The position numbers and the translations under genes were made by a program. Shown piece by piece: positions 1-8,455 of a stretch of 36,091 nucleotides of DNA. Under the pieces are notes generated by a model. The model was not told the origin of the DNA, searched no databases, and worked only from the letters and a program-made list of their open reading frames with translations. Source of the stretch: Streptomyces sp. LUP30 (lineage in GTDB: Bacteria; Actinomycetota; Actinomycetes; Streptomycetales; Streptomycetaceae). Location of the stretch: NCBI RefSeq assembly GCF_001746365.1, contig NZ_MJAJ01000074.1, forward strand, positions 1 to 36,091, read 5' to 3'. How positions within the stretch are numbered: position 1 is the first letter of the stretch; every line of letters starts with the position of its first letter.

Positions 1-314
1 CGGGTGGTGGCGGGCGGACCGCGCCGGGCGCTCACATCGCGGCCCACGGGTCCCCGGCCCGCACCGCACCGAGGCGGTGGCCGAGGCGTTCGCGGGGCTG
101 CCGGACTTCCTCTCCGGGCGCGGGCCGGCCGACCGTGTCGCCCACGCCCAGGCGCCCGGCGCGGCCTCGCCCCGGCACCGCGCGATCCGCCGGTGTGGGC
201 GATGCGACCCCCGGTGTTATTCAATGAGGTGTGCGGTGAGGGATCTCGGGGCCCACGTCGCACGGGTCCGAGTAACGACCCCGGTGCTGTGCCGGGGATT
301 GCTGAGAGAGCCGC
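1..314. other. Unresolved left edge, possible gene tail
   Basis: No complete gene is supported here. From about 60 to 190 the plus-strand frame starting at base 2 has coding-like GC-rich third positions and a natural-looking peptide (around TEAVAEAFAGLPDF), so the 3' end of a gene from outside the window is possible. That frame does not stop where the coding look fades near 195. A neighbouring frame stops at 225-227 (TGA). Either a frameshift or a chance open frame would explain this. The stretch from 210 to 314 is less GC-rich and probably holds the promoter of the phosphatase gene that follows. Confidence 0.25.
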
Positions 315-2492
315 ATGGACTCCACGCCCTCCTCCTCGCCCTCGTCGCCGTTCGACCTGGTCAGCAGCGCTCTCGGGCGCTACGTCCCGGGCGGCGGATC
401 AGCAGCGGCCGCCGCTTCCGAGAACACGCGGGGAAACGACGCGCGGGAGGACCCCACGACCGGTCGTCCCGTGCCCGACGGCCCTGCGGCCGACCGGCAG
501 GACCAGATCCTCGGCGTGGTCAACCTGGACAGGGAGCTGAGGATCACCCGCAGCAACCTGGACGCCGCCGTCTTCGCGGGCCTGGACGCCGGCGCCGGCA
601 GCCCCTTCGCCGATCTCCTGCCGCCCGGGGACGTGCCGACGGTCACCCGGCGGTTGCGGCAGGTCCTGGAGATGGGCGAGGCACACGTGGCCCGGATCCA
701 GCGTCTGCGGCGCGGCGACGGGTCGGAGCTGGTGGTCTCGATGAGCATCCTGCCGGCCGCGGCACCCCAGGAGGGCCTGACCGTCTCCTTGATCGCCATG
801 GCCCGAAGGCTGCATCTGTACGCGGCCGAGACCGCCATCGGCACCTCCCTGGACATCGGCGAGACCGCCCAGTCCCTGGCGGAGTCCCTGCTGGCCTGGG
901 GAGACGTGGCCGCCGTCGACCTCGACTTCGCCGTGTGGACGGGCGAGGGAGTCACCGAACGGGCGCCGGGGCGCATCCGGCTGCGGCGGGCGGCCCTGGT
1001 GCCGGAGCGGGCCTGGCCCGAGGGCTACATCACTCCCGGCGGCGACCTTCCGAGCGACGCGAGCCGTCTGCTGGCGCAGGCCGTGCGGCGCAACGACGCC
1101 CCGCAGGCCATCGTCATACCGGACCGGACGTCGGTCGAGCGGCTGCTCGGCAGTCCGCGAGTGATCCGTGCCCTGGTCCCCGGCGACCGGTCGGCGAGCG
1201 TGGCGTGCATACCCCTGGTCCTGGACGGCGAGCCGCCCGTCGTGCTGGGGGTGGCGGAGGTCTGGCGGAGGGCGGACCGCCCCTTCCACGACAGCGAGCT
1301 GTTCGATCTGCAGGAACTGGTGGCCAGGACCGCCCATCACGTCGACCTGGCCCGTCAGCACCAGCGCGAGCACACGCAGGTGCTGGCGTTGCAGCGCCGG
1401 CTGCTGCCCCGGACCGGCGGCCGCACCATCGACATCGCCAGCGTCTACCAGCCCGCGACCCCCGACAGCGCGGGCGTCGGCGGCGACTGGGTGAACAGCT
1501 TCCCGCTGCCGGACGGCCGTACCGCCCTGGTGGTGGGCGACGTCGTCGGGCACGGCCTGGGAGCCGCGGCGACCATGGGCCAGCTGAGCATGGAGGCCCG
1601 CGCGCTGCTGTCCGCGGGGCTGGCCCCCGACGAGGTGCTGGAGCACCTGGACGAGACCGTCACCCTGCTGGACGACGCGGAGTCCGGGCTGGCGGCCGGC
1701 TACAGCGCCCTGGGCTCGACCTGCTGCATCGCGCTGTACGACCCGGTCGGCCACCATGTGACGCTCTCCAGCGCCGGCCACCTCCCTCCGGTGCTGGTGC
1801 TTCCGAACGGCGAGGCGGGCCCGCTCGCGCTCCGCCCGCATCCCGGGCTGGGCACCGAGTTCGCGCTGCGGGAGCCGTTCGACGTGCACACGTTCGGGGC
1901 GCCGCCGGGCTCCCTGCTCGCCCTCTACACCGACGGTCTGGTGGAGGATCCGGCCCTGTCGATCGACGAGGGCATCGGCAGACTGGCGGACGTGGTGTCC
2001 ACGGTGCATCCCTGGGACGCCCTGCAGCAGGCCGCCCGGCATGTCGTCTCCACGCTGGCGCCCGCGCGCCAGCGCGACGACGTGACGCTGCTGCTCGCGC
2101 GCATGATCGGTTACCGCAAGGGCGACACCGCGACCTGGCGGCTGCCCGCCCGCGACGACGCGCCGGCCCGGGCCCGCGCGCACGTCTGCGCCCTGCTGCG
2201 GCAGTGGCGCACCAGGGACGACACCCGGGACGACGTGCGGCTGCTGGTCAGCGAGCTGGTCACCAACGCGGTGCGCTACGCGGCCGGCCCCATCACGGTA
2301 CGGCTGATCAGGGCCGGTCACGGTCTGCTGTGCGAGGTGGGCGACACGGGCAACGGCAGGCCGCGCCTGAGCGCGGGCCGCCTCCTCGACGACGGCGGGC
2401 GCGGCCTGAACATCGTGCACCGGCTCACCACCCGGTGGGGGGTGCGGTGGACGGACACCGGCAAGGTGGTGTGGGCGGAAATCCCGGGGTGA
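315..2492 (+). CDS. PAS-GAF-PP2C (SpoIIE) phosphatase with anti-sigma kinase-like ATPase
   Basis: This 725-residue cytoplasmic protein probably dephosphorylates a phospho-Ser anti-sigma-factor antagonist and so acts in a partner-switching pathway. Domains in order: a low-complexity N-terminus (1-60), a PAS-like sensor (about 61-160), a GAF-like region (about 165-345), a PPM/SpoIIE catalytic domain (about 375-590) with metal-binding aspartates in GGDW and GDVVGHG, and a C-terminal HATPase_c domain of the RsbW/SpoIIAB type (about 600-720) with an N-box (SELVTNAVRY) and glycine boxes (GDTGNG, GRGLNIV). Phosphatase and kinase-like modules in one chain are common in Streptomyces; which target is bound cannot be read from the sequence. 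The ATG at 315 follows a weak GAGAGAG ribosome site. No membrane segment is evident. A convergent type III PKS gene lies downstream. Confidence 0.9.
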   Translation: MDSTPSSSPSSPFDLVSSALGRYVPGGGSAAAAASENTRGNDAREDPTTGRPVPDGPAADRQDQILGVVNLDRELRITRSNLDAAVFAGLDAGAGSPFADLLPPGDVPTVTRRLRQVLEMGEAHVARIQRLRRGDGSELVVSMSILPAAAPQEGLTVSLIAMARRLHLYAAETAIGTSLDIGETAQSLAESLLAWGDVAAVDLDFAVWTGEGVTERAPGRIRLRRAALVPERAWPEGYITPGGDLPSDASRLLAQAVRRNDAPQAIVIPDRTSVERLLGSPRVIRALVPGDRSASVACIPLVLDGEPPVVLGVAEVWRRADRPFHDSELFDLQELVARTAHHVDLARQHQREHTQVLALQRRLLPRTGGRTIDIASVYQPATPDSAGVGGDWVNSFPLPDGRTALVVGDVVGHGLGAAATMGQLSMEARALLSAGLAPDEVLEHLDETVTLLDDAESGLAAGYSALGSTCCIALYDPVGHHVTLSSAGHLPPVLVLPNGEAGPLALRPHPGLGTEFALREPFDVHTFGAPPGSLLALYTDGLVEDPALSIDEGIGRLADVVSTVHPWDALQQAARHVVSTLAPARQRDDVTLLLARMIGYRKGDTATWRLPARDDAPARARAHVCALLRQWRTRDDTRDDVRLLVSELVTNAVRYAAGPITVRLIRAGHGLLCEVGDTGNGRPRLSAGRLLDDGGRGLNIVHRLTTRWGVRWTDTGKVVWAEIPG

Positions 2493-2525
2493 CGTGCCCG
2501 TCAGCGGACCGGGGCGAACCTGGGG

Positions 2526-2541
2526 CACCGGGGCACCGGTG
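2526..2541. terminator. Small hairpin between convergent genes
   Basis: CACCGG and CCGGTG form a 6-bp stem with a GGCA loop in the 124-bp gap between the converging phosphatase and type III PKS genes. It has no U-tract, which is usual for actinomycete terminators. A role as a bidirectional terminator is inferred from position. Confidence 0.35.
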
Positions 2542-2616
2542 ACGTGGCCGGGAGGGGCGTGATCGTGATCGATGATGCGGCGGGCCGCTCGCCTGCGGGG
2601 ACGGTGTGGGCTCGCG

Positions 2617-3801
2617 CTACAGCCACTCCCCCGCCAGGGCGGTGGCGGTGAGGCCCGGCGCCGCGGCGTACAGGACGGCGCGATCGCCCGACTTCTGCCC
2701 GGCGTCGTGCGCCCGCCTCAGGATGTCGAAGACGGCCGCGCCTCCGCGGTTGCCGCTCGTGTAGCTCTGCCGGCTGTACTCCAGCAGGCCCGAGGGCCAC
2801 GTGTCGGGCATCGTCTGCTCCATGTACTCCAGCACCCGGGTGCCGCCGGGGTGGGCGAGCAGCAGGTCGGGGTGCCAGGAGTCGGGGTCGTCCTGGTACC
2901 GGACGCGCAGCCATTCCCACATGGCGGTGACCGTCTCCTGCACGGCGCGCGGCCCGCGCCGGTCCATGACGAAGTGGGCGCCGTCCGCCCGCGTGTCCAG
3001 GCGGTGCAGGTCCTGGGTGCCGGGCAGGGTGTGGTGCCAGGCGCCGTCCAGCCGGAGCACCGACTCGCGTCTCGGACGGCCGGTGACCACCGCGGCGACC
3101 GCGGTGTCCGCGAACAGCAATCGGACGATCAGGGACTCGAGGGTGTCGTCCGCGGGCTGGTAGGTCGTGCTCAGCGCCTCCGCGATCACTACCAGGACCA
3201 CCCGGTCGGGGTCGGCGGCCACGAGGTCCGCCGCTAGGGCCAGGGAGCGGGTCCCCGCGACACACGCCCACTGGGTGGCCGGCAGCAGCATCACGTCGTT
3301 GCGGAGCGGGAGCCTGTTGGCCAGGGCGAGGTCCAGACCCGGCAGGGCCGGGGTGGTGGAGTGACTGGTGATCAGACAGTCGACGTCCGCGGCGTCCAGG
3401 CCGGCGATCTGCAGGGCCCCGCGCGCCGCGCGCTCCCCGTAGGACTGCACCGCCTCCCAGGCCGGGGCGGTGCGCTCCTGAACGGTCTGGGGCGCGGGTA
3501 TCGCCTCGAGGGCGGCGATCACGCGGTCCACGTCCTGCTGGGCGAACCCGTCGCGGGCCAGAGCCTCTTGGGCGGCCCCGACGCCGACCTCCCGCAGGCC
3601 GCCGCCGGCGCCGGGCGCGACGGCGGTCTCCAGCGGGAGCATCCAGCCACGGGTCTCGATGCCCGTGCTGGCCGCGATGCCGTCGACCCGCGGCGCCCAC
3701 GCCGCATGCGGGTGCCGGTCGCGCACCTCCGCCACGATCTGGCTGGTCTCCACGGCGTGCTCACCGTGTATCACGGCAGGGGGACAGAGGTAAGCGGCCA
3801 T
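2617..3801 (-). CDS. Type III polyketide synthase (chalcone/stilbene synthase family)
   Basis: This 394-residue homodimer-type enzyme would condense a CoA starter with malonyl-CoA units without an acyl carrier protein. The thiolase-fold Cys-His-Asn triad is visible: Cys180 in QWACVAG, His317 in LLAHPGGTRVL and Asn351 in YTSGNRGG. The length fits the family (350-400). The ATG at 3801 is chosen because AAAGG lies just upstream and the family-like sequence begins there; the frame stays open to 3999 but that part looks non-coding. The active-site surroundings (WACVAG, SGNRGG) differ from those of the tetrahydroxynaphthalene synthases and plant chalcone synthases I know, so no product is assigned. 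It stands alone: no methyltransferase, P450 or oxidase is adjacent in the same direction. Confidence 0.9.
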   Translation of the reverse strand: MAAYLCPPAVIHGEHAVETSQIVAEVRDRHPHAAWAPRVDGIAASTGIETRGWMLPLETAVAPGAGGGLREVGVGAAQEALARDGFAQQDVDRVIAALEAIPAPQTVQERTAPAWEAVQSYGERAARGALQIAGLDAADVDCLITSHSTTPALPGLDLALANRLPLRNDVMLLPATQWACVAGTRSLALAADLVAADPDRVVLVVIAEALSTTYQPADDTLESLIVRLLFADTAVAAVVTGRPRRESVLRLDGAWHHTLPGTQDLHRLDTRADGAHFVMDRRGPRAVQETVTAMWEWLRVRYQDDPDSWHPDLLLAHPGGTRVLEYMEQTMPDTWPSGLLEYSRQSYTSGNRGGAAVFDILRRAHDAGQKSGDRAVLYAAAPGLTATALAGEWL

Positions 3802-4237
3802 CAGGGGCACCTTTCCAGGGGGAGCAGGGAAGAACGTCACGAGGGCTGCGCCATGGGCCTCTTCGGAACTTCGCGCCCATGCCGACGGGCTCCGCGTCGG
3901 GAGCCGCTGTCCGTGTTGCGTGTCGAGCATGGACGCCAAAGGGACATTTCCGCTGTGACTCAGACAACTTGGGCGACACCAAGAGGGGTGATACGGCACA
4001 CATCGCCGAAGCGGGGGCCTGCGGACGGTCCCACAGGGCCGAGGCTGACAGCCCGTCGGTTCCGACCGCCGTCAGGCACGCAGACCGTCCGGGGGACGGC
4101 CGTCGAAGGGCGATGCGACGTGCGATCTACGTGGTTCCACCGATGCCCCGCGGGCACGGCCCTGCCAGACTCCTGCGGCAGCCGCGGGGCCCGACGATCG
4201 CCCGTCGGCCGCCGAGCGTTCGGAGAGAGGCCGTGAG
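3802..4237. promoter_or_regulatory. Divergent intergenic region with a 16-bp dyad
   Basis: This 436-bp gap separates the minus-strand type III PKS from the plus-strand DUF3592 gene and should hold both promoters. A short inverted repeat, CTTGG-6 bp-CCAAG, lies at 3968-3983, about 170 bp upstream of the PKS start. It could be an operator, but five-base arms can occur by chance. A GGAGAGAGG ribosome site at 4221-4229 serves the DUF3592 gene. I see no gene here; frames that are open across it have unnatural Arg/Pro/Ser-rich translations. Confidence 0.35.
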
Positions 4238-4672
4238 GTGAGCAGGTTCCTGCCTCTGCTGGAGATGTGGGCCGCAGTGGTGGCCCTGGCGACGGCAGCG
4301 GCCGCGGTGGCGCGGACGCACGCCGGGTACGTGCGGCCCCACCTGAGAGCCACCACCGGCGTGGTGGCCGGGCAGACATACGTCCACGGGGACGAGTACA
4401 GCGCCGGAGGGTATGTGCCGACACTCGAATTCGCCATCGAGACCGGCCAGTCGGTGCGTGCCAGGGCGCGAGGGAAGCCGCTGGGCGAGCCGTTGGAGGA
4501 GGGGGCCGAGGTCGCCGTGGTCTACCGGCGGGACAATCCCAGCAGATGCTACGTCGGCAGCTTGGACGACCACGCGCCGGAGACGGACGTCAGTGTCTGG
4601 GCGACGTGCCTGGGCGTCGGCCTGGTGGGCGGCTTGTTCTTCGGGTCGGTCGCGCTGGTGATCATGCTGTAG
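4238..4672 (+). CDS. DUF3592 family membrane protein
   Basis: This 144-residue protein has an N-terminal hydrophobic segment (about 6-26), a central extracytoplasmic beta-rich part with the DUF3592 pattern (GVVAGQTY, PTLEFAIETGQSV, EEGAEVAVVYRRDNPSRCYV) and a C-terminal hydrophobic segment (about 115-142). That is the usual two-helix layout of the family, whose biochemical role is not known. The GTG start at 4238 is placed by GGAGAGAGG eight bases upstream. The gene is monocistronic and converges with the glutaredoxin-like gene, with a 60-bp gap between the stops. Confidence 0.75.
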   Translation: MSRFLPLLEMWAAVVALATAAAAVARTHAGYVRPHLRATTGVVAGQTYVHGDEYSAGGYVPTLEFAIETGQSVRARARGKPLGEPLEEGAEVAVVYRRDNPSRCYVGSLDDHAPETDVSVWATCLGVGLVGGLFFGSVALVIML

Positions 4673-4732
4673 TCGCTCGACCGGAACCGGACCGGCGCCG
4701 ACCGCCCGCGCAGGGTCCGCCGCCGCTCCCGA

Positions 4733-5170
4733 TCAGACGCGGCGGGAGAGACGGTCGCGCACCCACCCGGGGTCGGGGTTGGTGTGCGCCCTGCCGGCCA
4801 CGACGACGGTCGGCACGGTCTCGTCGCCGTCGTTGACCGCTCGCACCGCCGCCGCGCCGGCCGGGTCCCGCCAGATGTCGACCCAGTACAGTTCGCGGGC
4901 TCTGCGACCCAAGCGGATGCGCAGGCGCAGACAGTACTGGCAGCCGGGCCGCCAGTAGACGATCGGGCGGCCGTCGGCCGTGCTGCGGCGTCGTGCCTCC
5001 AGCGCATCGATCGATCTCGGGAAGACCAGAGGCGAGTTCACGCCCGCGAGCAGCGCGAACACCACGAGGAGTGCTACGGCGGCGACGGGGGCCCCGCTGG
5101 ACGCGAGCCGGGCCCCGACGGCCGAGCCGCAGAGCATCAGCAGTACCGGCAGGATCCAGGCGCGGGTCAT
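4733..5170 (-). CDS. Membrane-anchored glutaredoxin/mycoredoxin-like protein
   Basis: This 145-residue protein starts with two hydrophobic segments (about 4-20 and 28-45) followed by a glutaredoxin fold. The redox motif CQYC is at Cys77-Cys80 after IVYWRPG, and the later TVPTVVV matches the cis-proline TVP loop of glutaredoxins. Actinobacterial members with a CxxC motif after a YW or YxTxW stretch are mycoredoxin-like and are thought to reduce mycothiol mixed disulfides. The membrane anchor suggests it works at the membrane surface. The neighbours give no pathway link. The ATG at 5170 is the only reasonable start. Confidence 0.85.
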   Translation of the reverse strand: MTRAWILPVLLMLCGSAVGARLASSGAPVAAVALLVVFALLAGVNSPLVFPRSIDALEARRRSTADGRPIVYWRPGCQYCLRLRIRLGRRARELYWVDIWRDPAGAAAVRAVNDGDETVPTVVVAGRAHTNPDPGWVRDRLSRRV

Positions 5171-5249
5171 GAGGGCGAAGGCTACCGAAGGGGCGAGTGG
5201 CCGACGGCAGCAGGTCCGCTCCCCGGGGCGGGTCGGGCGGTGAAGCGGG

Positions 5250-5876
5250 TCAGGCGGTGGGGCGGGCGTGCACGCTCACGGCGTAGCCGCCGCCCGGACG
5301 GTAGGGGTCGCCGGTCCAGGTGGCACAGCGTTGCCGCAGCGTCAGTCCGGCCTCGGCGCACCAGTGGTCGAAGTCCGTCAGCGTCACCGTCGGTTCCGGC
5401 AGCGGCAGGTGTTCCGCGTCCAGCCCCATGCCGGTGACCAGCAGTCCGCCGGGGCGCAGCACGGCGGCGAGTTGCCGCACGACGGCCGGTTCGGTTCCGG
5501 GAGCCAGCAGGGGGACGACGTTTCCGGCGGCGAGAGCCAGGTCGAACCCGGGTTCCAGGCCGAGGCCGTCCAGGTGCGTCAGGTCCGCGTGGATCCATTC
5601 CTGCGTGGGGGCCTCGCGGCGGGCGACGGCGAGCATGGAGCGGTCGACGTCCACGCCCGTGCAACGGTGCCCCAGCTCGGCGAGCCGGATCGCCACCCGC
5701 CCGGTGCCGCAGCCGGCGTCGAGGACCCGGGCGGCAGGTGCCAGCAGAGCGTCGCAGAAGGCGGCCTCGCCGTGGACGTCCTGACCCGACTCGGCGAGCT
5801 GCGCGAACCGGCGGGCGTAGGCCTCTCCGTCCTGTCCGCCGGTCAGTTCGGCCCAGCGGTCGCGTCGGCTGTTCAT
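5250..5876 (-). CDS. Class I SAM-dependent methyltransferase
   Basis: This 208-residue protein has the seven-strand methyltransferase signature: motif I VLDAGCGTGRVAIRL, an acidic end of strand 2 (TGVDVDRSM) and a post-motif region DLALAAGNVVPLL. It fits the Methyltransf_11/25 type of small-molecule methyltransferase. The substrate is not predictable. The ATG at 5876 is preferred over an in-frame upstream codon at 5921 because GGAAGG lies nine bases before it. The gene follows, on the same strand, a phosphatase gene that ends 126 bp upstream, so co-transcription is possible but not shown. Confidence 0.85.
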   Translation of the reverse strand: MNSRRDRWAELTGGQDGEAYARRFAQLAESGQDVHGEAAFCDALLAPAARVLDAGCGTGRVAIRLAELGHRCTGVDVDRSMLAVARREAPTQEWIHADLTHLDGLGLEPGFDLALAAGNVVPLLAPGTEPAVVRQLAAVLRPGGLLVTGMGLDAEHLPLPEPTVTLTDFDHWCAEAGLTLRQRCATWTGDPYRPGGGYAVSVHARPTA

Positions 5877-6002
5877 GGTCTGCGTGCCTTCCGGTGGTCG
5901 GGACGAGGGCGGTGCCTTCACGCATTCTCGCTTCTCGCCGCCTCCGGCGCGGTGGAGAGCGCGACGCCGGCCGCGACGGGACCCCGACAGCGGCCGCCCG
6001 GT

Positions 6003-8126
6003 CTACAGCGAGCGGATGAGCAGCAGGGCGATGTCGTCGCTGTGCGACGCCGACGGCCCGGTGTGCTCCACCAGATGGTCGGCGAGGTCCTCGATGCTCG
6101 CGGTGTCGGCTCGGGCCAGTCTGTCGGCGAGGCGGTGGATGGCGTCCTCGAGGTCGACGCCGGGTGCTTCGACGAGTCCGTCGGTGTACAGCGCGAGCAC
6201 CGCGCCGGGCGGCAGGGAGATCTCGGTGGTGGGGTAGTCGGCCGTCGGGTCGATGCCGAGCAGGAGCCCGGGCGTGAGGTGCAGGACGTCGGTGCGGCCG
6301 TCCGGGTGGCGCAGGAGGGGCGGCGGGTGGCCCGCGGTGGCCAGGCAGGCACGGTGGCGGGCCGTGTCGAGGGCGATGTAGGTGCAGCTGGTGAACAGGC
6401 CGGGGTCGAGGTCGGTGAGCAGGCGGTTGGTGCGGGCGAGGACTTCGCCGGGAGGCGCGCCGGCGGTGGCGTGGACGGCGGTGCGGACCTGCCCCATGAG
6501 GGTGGCGGCCTGGACGTTGTGGCCCTGTACGTCGCCGATGGCCGCGGCGGCGGTGGTCTCGTCGAGCTGGATGAAGTCGTAGAAGTCGCCGCCGATGCCC
6601 GTACCGCGCGCGGCGGGGAGGTAGCGGGCCGCCACCTCCAGGCCCGGGACGCGGGGCAGGGCGTGGGGCAGCAGTCCGGCCTGGAGGTTGCGGGCGAGGT
6701 GGTGCTCGGCGTCGTAGAGATGGGCGCGGTCCAGGGCCTGGGCGATCAGTCCGGCCAGAGCGGTCAGGACGGAGCGTTCCTGCGGGGGGAACGGGTGGGG
6801 CCGGTGGTAGGCGAGCACCATGGAGCCCACGGGGCGGCCGGTGGTGATCAGCGGCAGGAACGCCCAGGAGGCCATGCCGTCCTGGAGGACGGCCGGCGGG
6901 TGTGCCCGTTTCAGCTCCGCGAAATCGGCGAAGAAGCACGGGTTGCCGGTGGTCAGCACATGGACGGCCGGGGTGTCGGAGGTCAGGGGGACGGCGTCGA
7001 AGCGCTCCATGAGGTCGGCGCTGTAGCCGCGGTGGCCGACGATCCGCAGTCGCCCCTCCTGCGCGGTCATCAGCGCGATGGCGCGGGCGCCGAAGGCGGC
7101 CAGGACCTGGTCGGCGACCCGGTCCGCCACGTCCGACACGCCCACGGCCTCGGTGAGGGCGACGGCCAGGTGCGTCAGGGCGTAGAGGGCGGTGGCCCGG
7201 CCCGGTTCGGCGGGCGGCGCCGGATGGACCAGCCGCGGAGGACGCGAGGTGTGCGTCGGCCCGGCGGGGACGACGCGCACGCTGATGCCGGTGGCGTCCG
7301 GGTACAGGTGGAAGGACAGCCAGTGGTCCGGGGGACGGTGAGCGGTGAAGGACGTGGGCTCGCGGCTGAGCGCCGCGGACCGGTAGCGATCGTCGGCGAC
7401 GGGGGTGTCCAGCCAGGGCAGAGCCTCCCAGGGCCGTGCTCCGAGCAGCTCCGAGACCCCGACGCCGAGGAGGTCGGCCGCGGCGGTGGTGATGAAGGTG
7501 ATGCGCCCGTCGACGTCCAGCGCGCAGCAGCCGTCGGGGAGACGCTCGGCGAAGCCGACCGCGGCCTGCGCCTCACCCTCTCCGACGGTACGGACCGGCC
7601 GCGGAGGCAGTGTCAGAGGCTCGGTCCCGGGCCGCACCCGGCGTCCGCTCTCGGCGGCCTGCCGCAGGATCAGGCCCAGGCGGTCGCAGACGTCCTGGAT
7701 CGCCTCGCGCTCGTGCGGGCTCAGGGCCGGCGGGTGTGAGGCGGGCCAGTGCAGCACGAGGCCGCCCCATACGGTCGGTCCCGTCGTGATCGGGGCGGCG
7801 GCCAGGGCGAAGGGGTGGGGCAGGACGAGCGCCATTTTGGGGTAGCAGCGCGCCCGTTCCTCCTCACTGCCGATCCACACCAGCCGGCGTTCCCGGACGG
7901 CGTCGGCGACCGGGGTCGACTTGTCCAGGGACACGCGTGCCCAGGGGACGGCGATCCGCCACGACACCCCGCTCAGCAGCGCCACCTGCAGCACGGGTTC
8001 GTCCGGCGCGAGCAGGTACACCGCGATGACGCTGGCGCCGCTCTCCCCCGCGAAGTCGAGCGCGATCGACTCCATCGCCTGCGGCCCGAGGCCCTCGGCG
8101 GAGTCGGTGGACGCGGTGCCGGTCAC
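6003..8126 (-). CDS. Multi-sensor PP2C (SpoIIE) serine phosphatase
   Basis: This 707-residue cytoplasmic protein has an N-terminal GAF-like sensor (about 1-165), a PAS domain (about 185-285, around ALDVDGRITFITTAAADLLG), a second GAF (about 310-460) and a C-terminal SpoIIE/PP2C domain (about 475-705) with metal aspartates in GIGGDFYDF and IGDVQGHN and the late SDDIALLLIRS motif. Unlike the phosphatase at 315-2492 it lacks a C-terminal HATPase domain. It likely dephosphorylates an anti-anti-sigma factor in response to an unknown signal. The GTG start at 8126 is fixed by an excellent GAGGAAGG site. The frame is open upstream to 8411, but that stretch translates as Arg/Pro-rich noise. Confidence 0.9.
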   Translation of the reverse strand: MTGTASTDSAEGLGPQAMESIALDFAGESGASVIAVYLLAPDEPVLQVALLSGVSWRIAVPWARVSLDKSTPVADAVRERRLVWIGSEEERARCYPKMALVLPHPFALAAAPITTGPTVWGGLVLHWPASHPPALSPHEREAIQDVCDRLGLILRQAAESGRRVRPGTEPLTLPPRPVRTVGEGEAQAAVGFAERLPDGCCALDVDGRITFITTAAADLLGVGVSELLGARPWEALPWLDTPVADDRYRSAALSREPTSFTAHRPPDHWLSFHLYPDATGISVRVVPAGPTHTSRPPRLVHPAPPAEPGRATALYALTHLAVALTEAVGVSDVADRVADQVLAAFGARAIALMTAQEGRLRIVGHRGYSADLMERFDAVPLTSDTPAVHVLTTGNPCFFADFAELKRAHPPAVLQDGMASWAFLPLITTGRPVGSMVLAYHRPHPFPPQERSVLTALAGLIAQALDRAHLYDAEHHLARNLQAGLLPHALPRVPGLEVAARYLPAARGTGIGGDFYDFIQLDETTAAAAIGDVQGHNVQAATLMGQVRTAVHATAGAPPGEVLARTNRLLTDLDPGLFTSCTYIALDTARHRACLATAGHPPPLLRHPDGRTDVLHLTPGLLLGIDPTADYPTTEISLPPGAVLALYTDGLVEAPGVDLEDAIHRLADRLARADTASIEDLADHLVEHTGPSASHSDDIALLLIRSL

Positions 8127-8455
8127 CTGCTCGCCTTCCTCCGCGGCCACGGGACGACTGCGCACCGCGCGCCTTCGCGGCGACGTCGCGCCGTTCCGGC
8201 GCCCATGACCGGACCGGCGCCCGTCTGCGCCCGGACGGCACCGCCGTGCCGGGCGGTGGGGGCCGCCCGGCGGATCGTCCGGCCGGCCGGTACCGGCGGG
8301 TGCGGCGCGACTGCGCCCGGGCGGCCTCCGCGGTCCCTGTCGGAACCGTGTCGCAGCGGGGCCGTGCACCGGCAGCGCCGACTTTCTCCCATATGCGGAC
8401 AATATGCGCACCAGGCGGTGATGTCACACGGGTGCCGACGGCGTTGCGGTCCTCG
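8127..8455. promoter_or_regulatory. Intergenic region with a phased ATATGCG repeat
   Basis: No gene is supported in these 329 bp. The part next to the phosphatase is GC-rich and contains the self-complementary CCGGTACCGG near 8286. A distinct AT-richer spot at 8390-8406 carries CATAT-7 bp-ATATG, which is also a direct repeat of ATATGCG (8391-8397 and 8402-8408) with an 11-bp period, one helical turn. It is a candidate protein-binding site for the promoter of the downstream minus-strand phosphatase. No regulator is identified. Confidence 0.35.

Noticed and set aside
77..2542. An 821-codon open frame overlapping the first phosphatase
   Set aside because: It is in another frame of the same strand, its translation is Arg/Gly/Pro-rich without domains, and the overlapping frame at 315-2492 has complete PAS, PP2C and HATPase motifs.
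5268..7739. An 823-codon plus-strand frame opposite the methyltransferase and second phosphatase
   Set aside because: Long antisense frames are expected in very GC-rich DNA; the translation is Gly/Val/Arg-rich with no family motif and no ribosome site, while the minus strand has clear domains.
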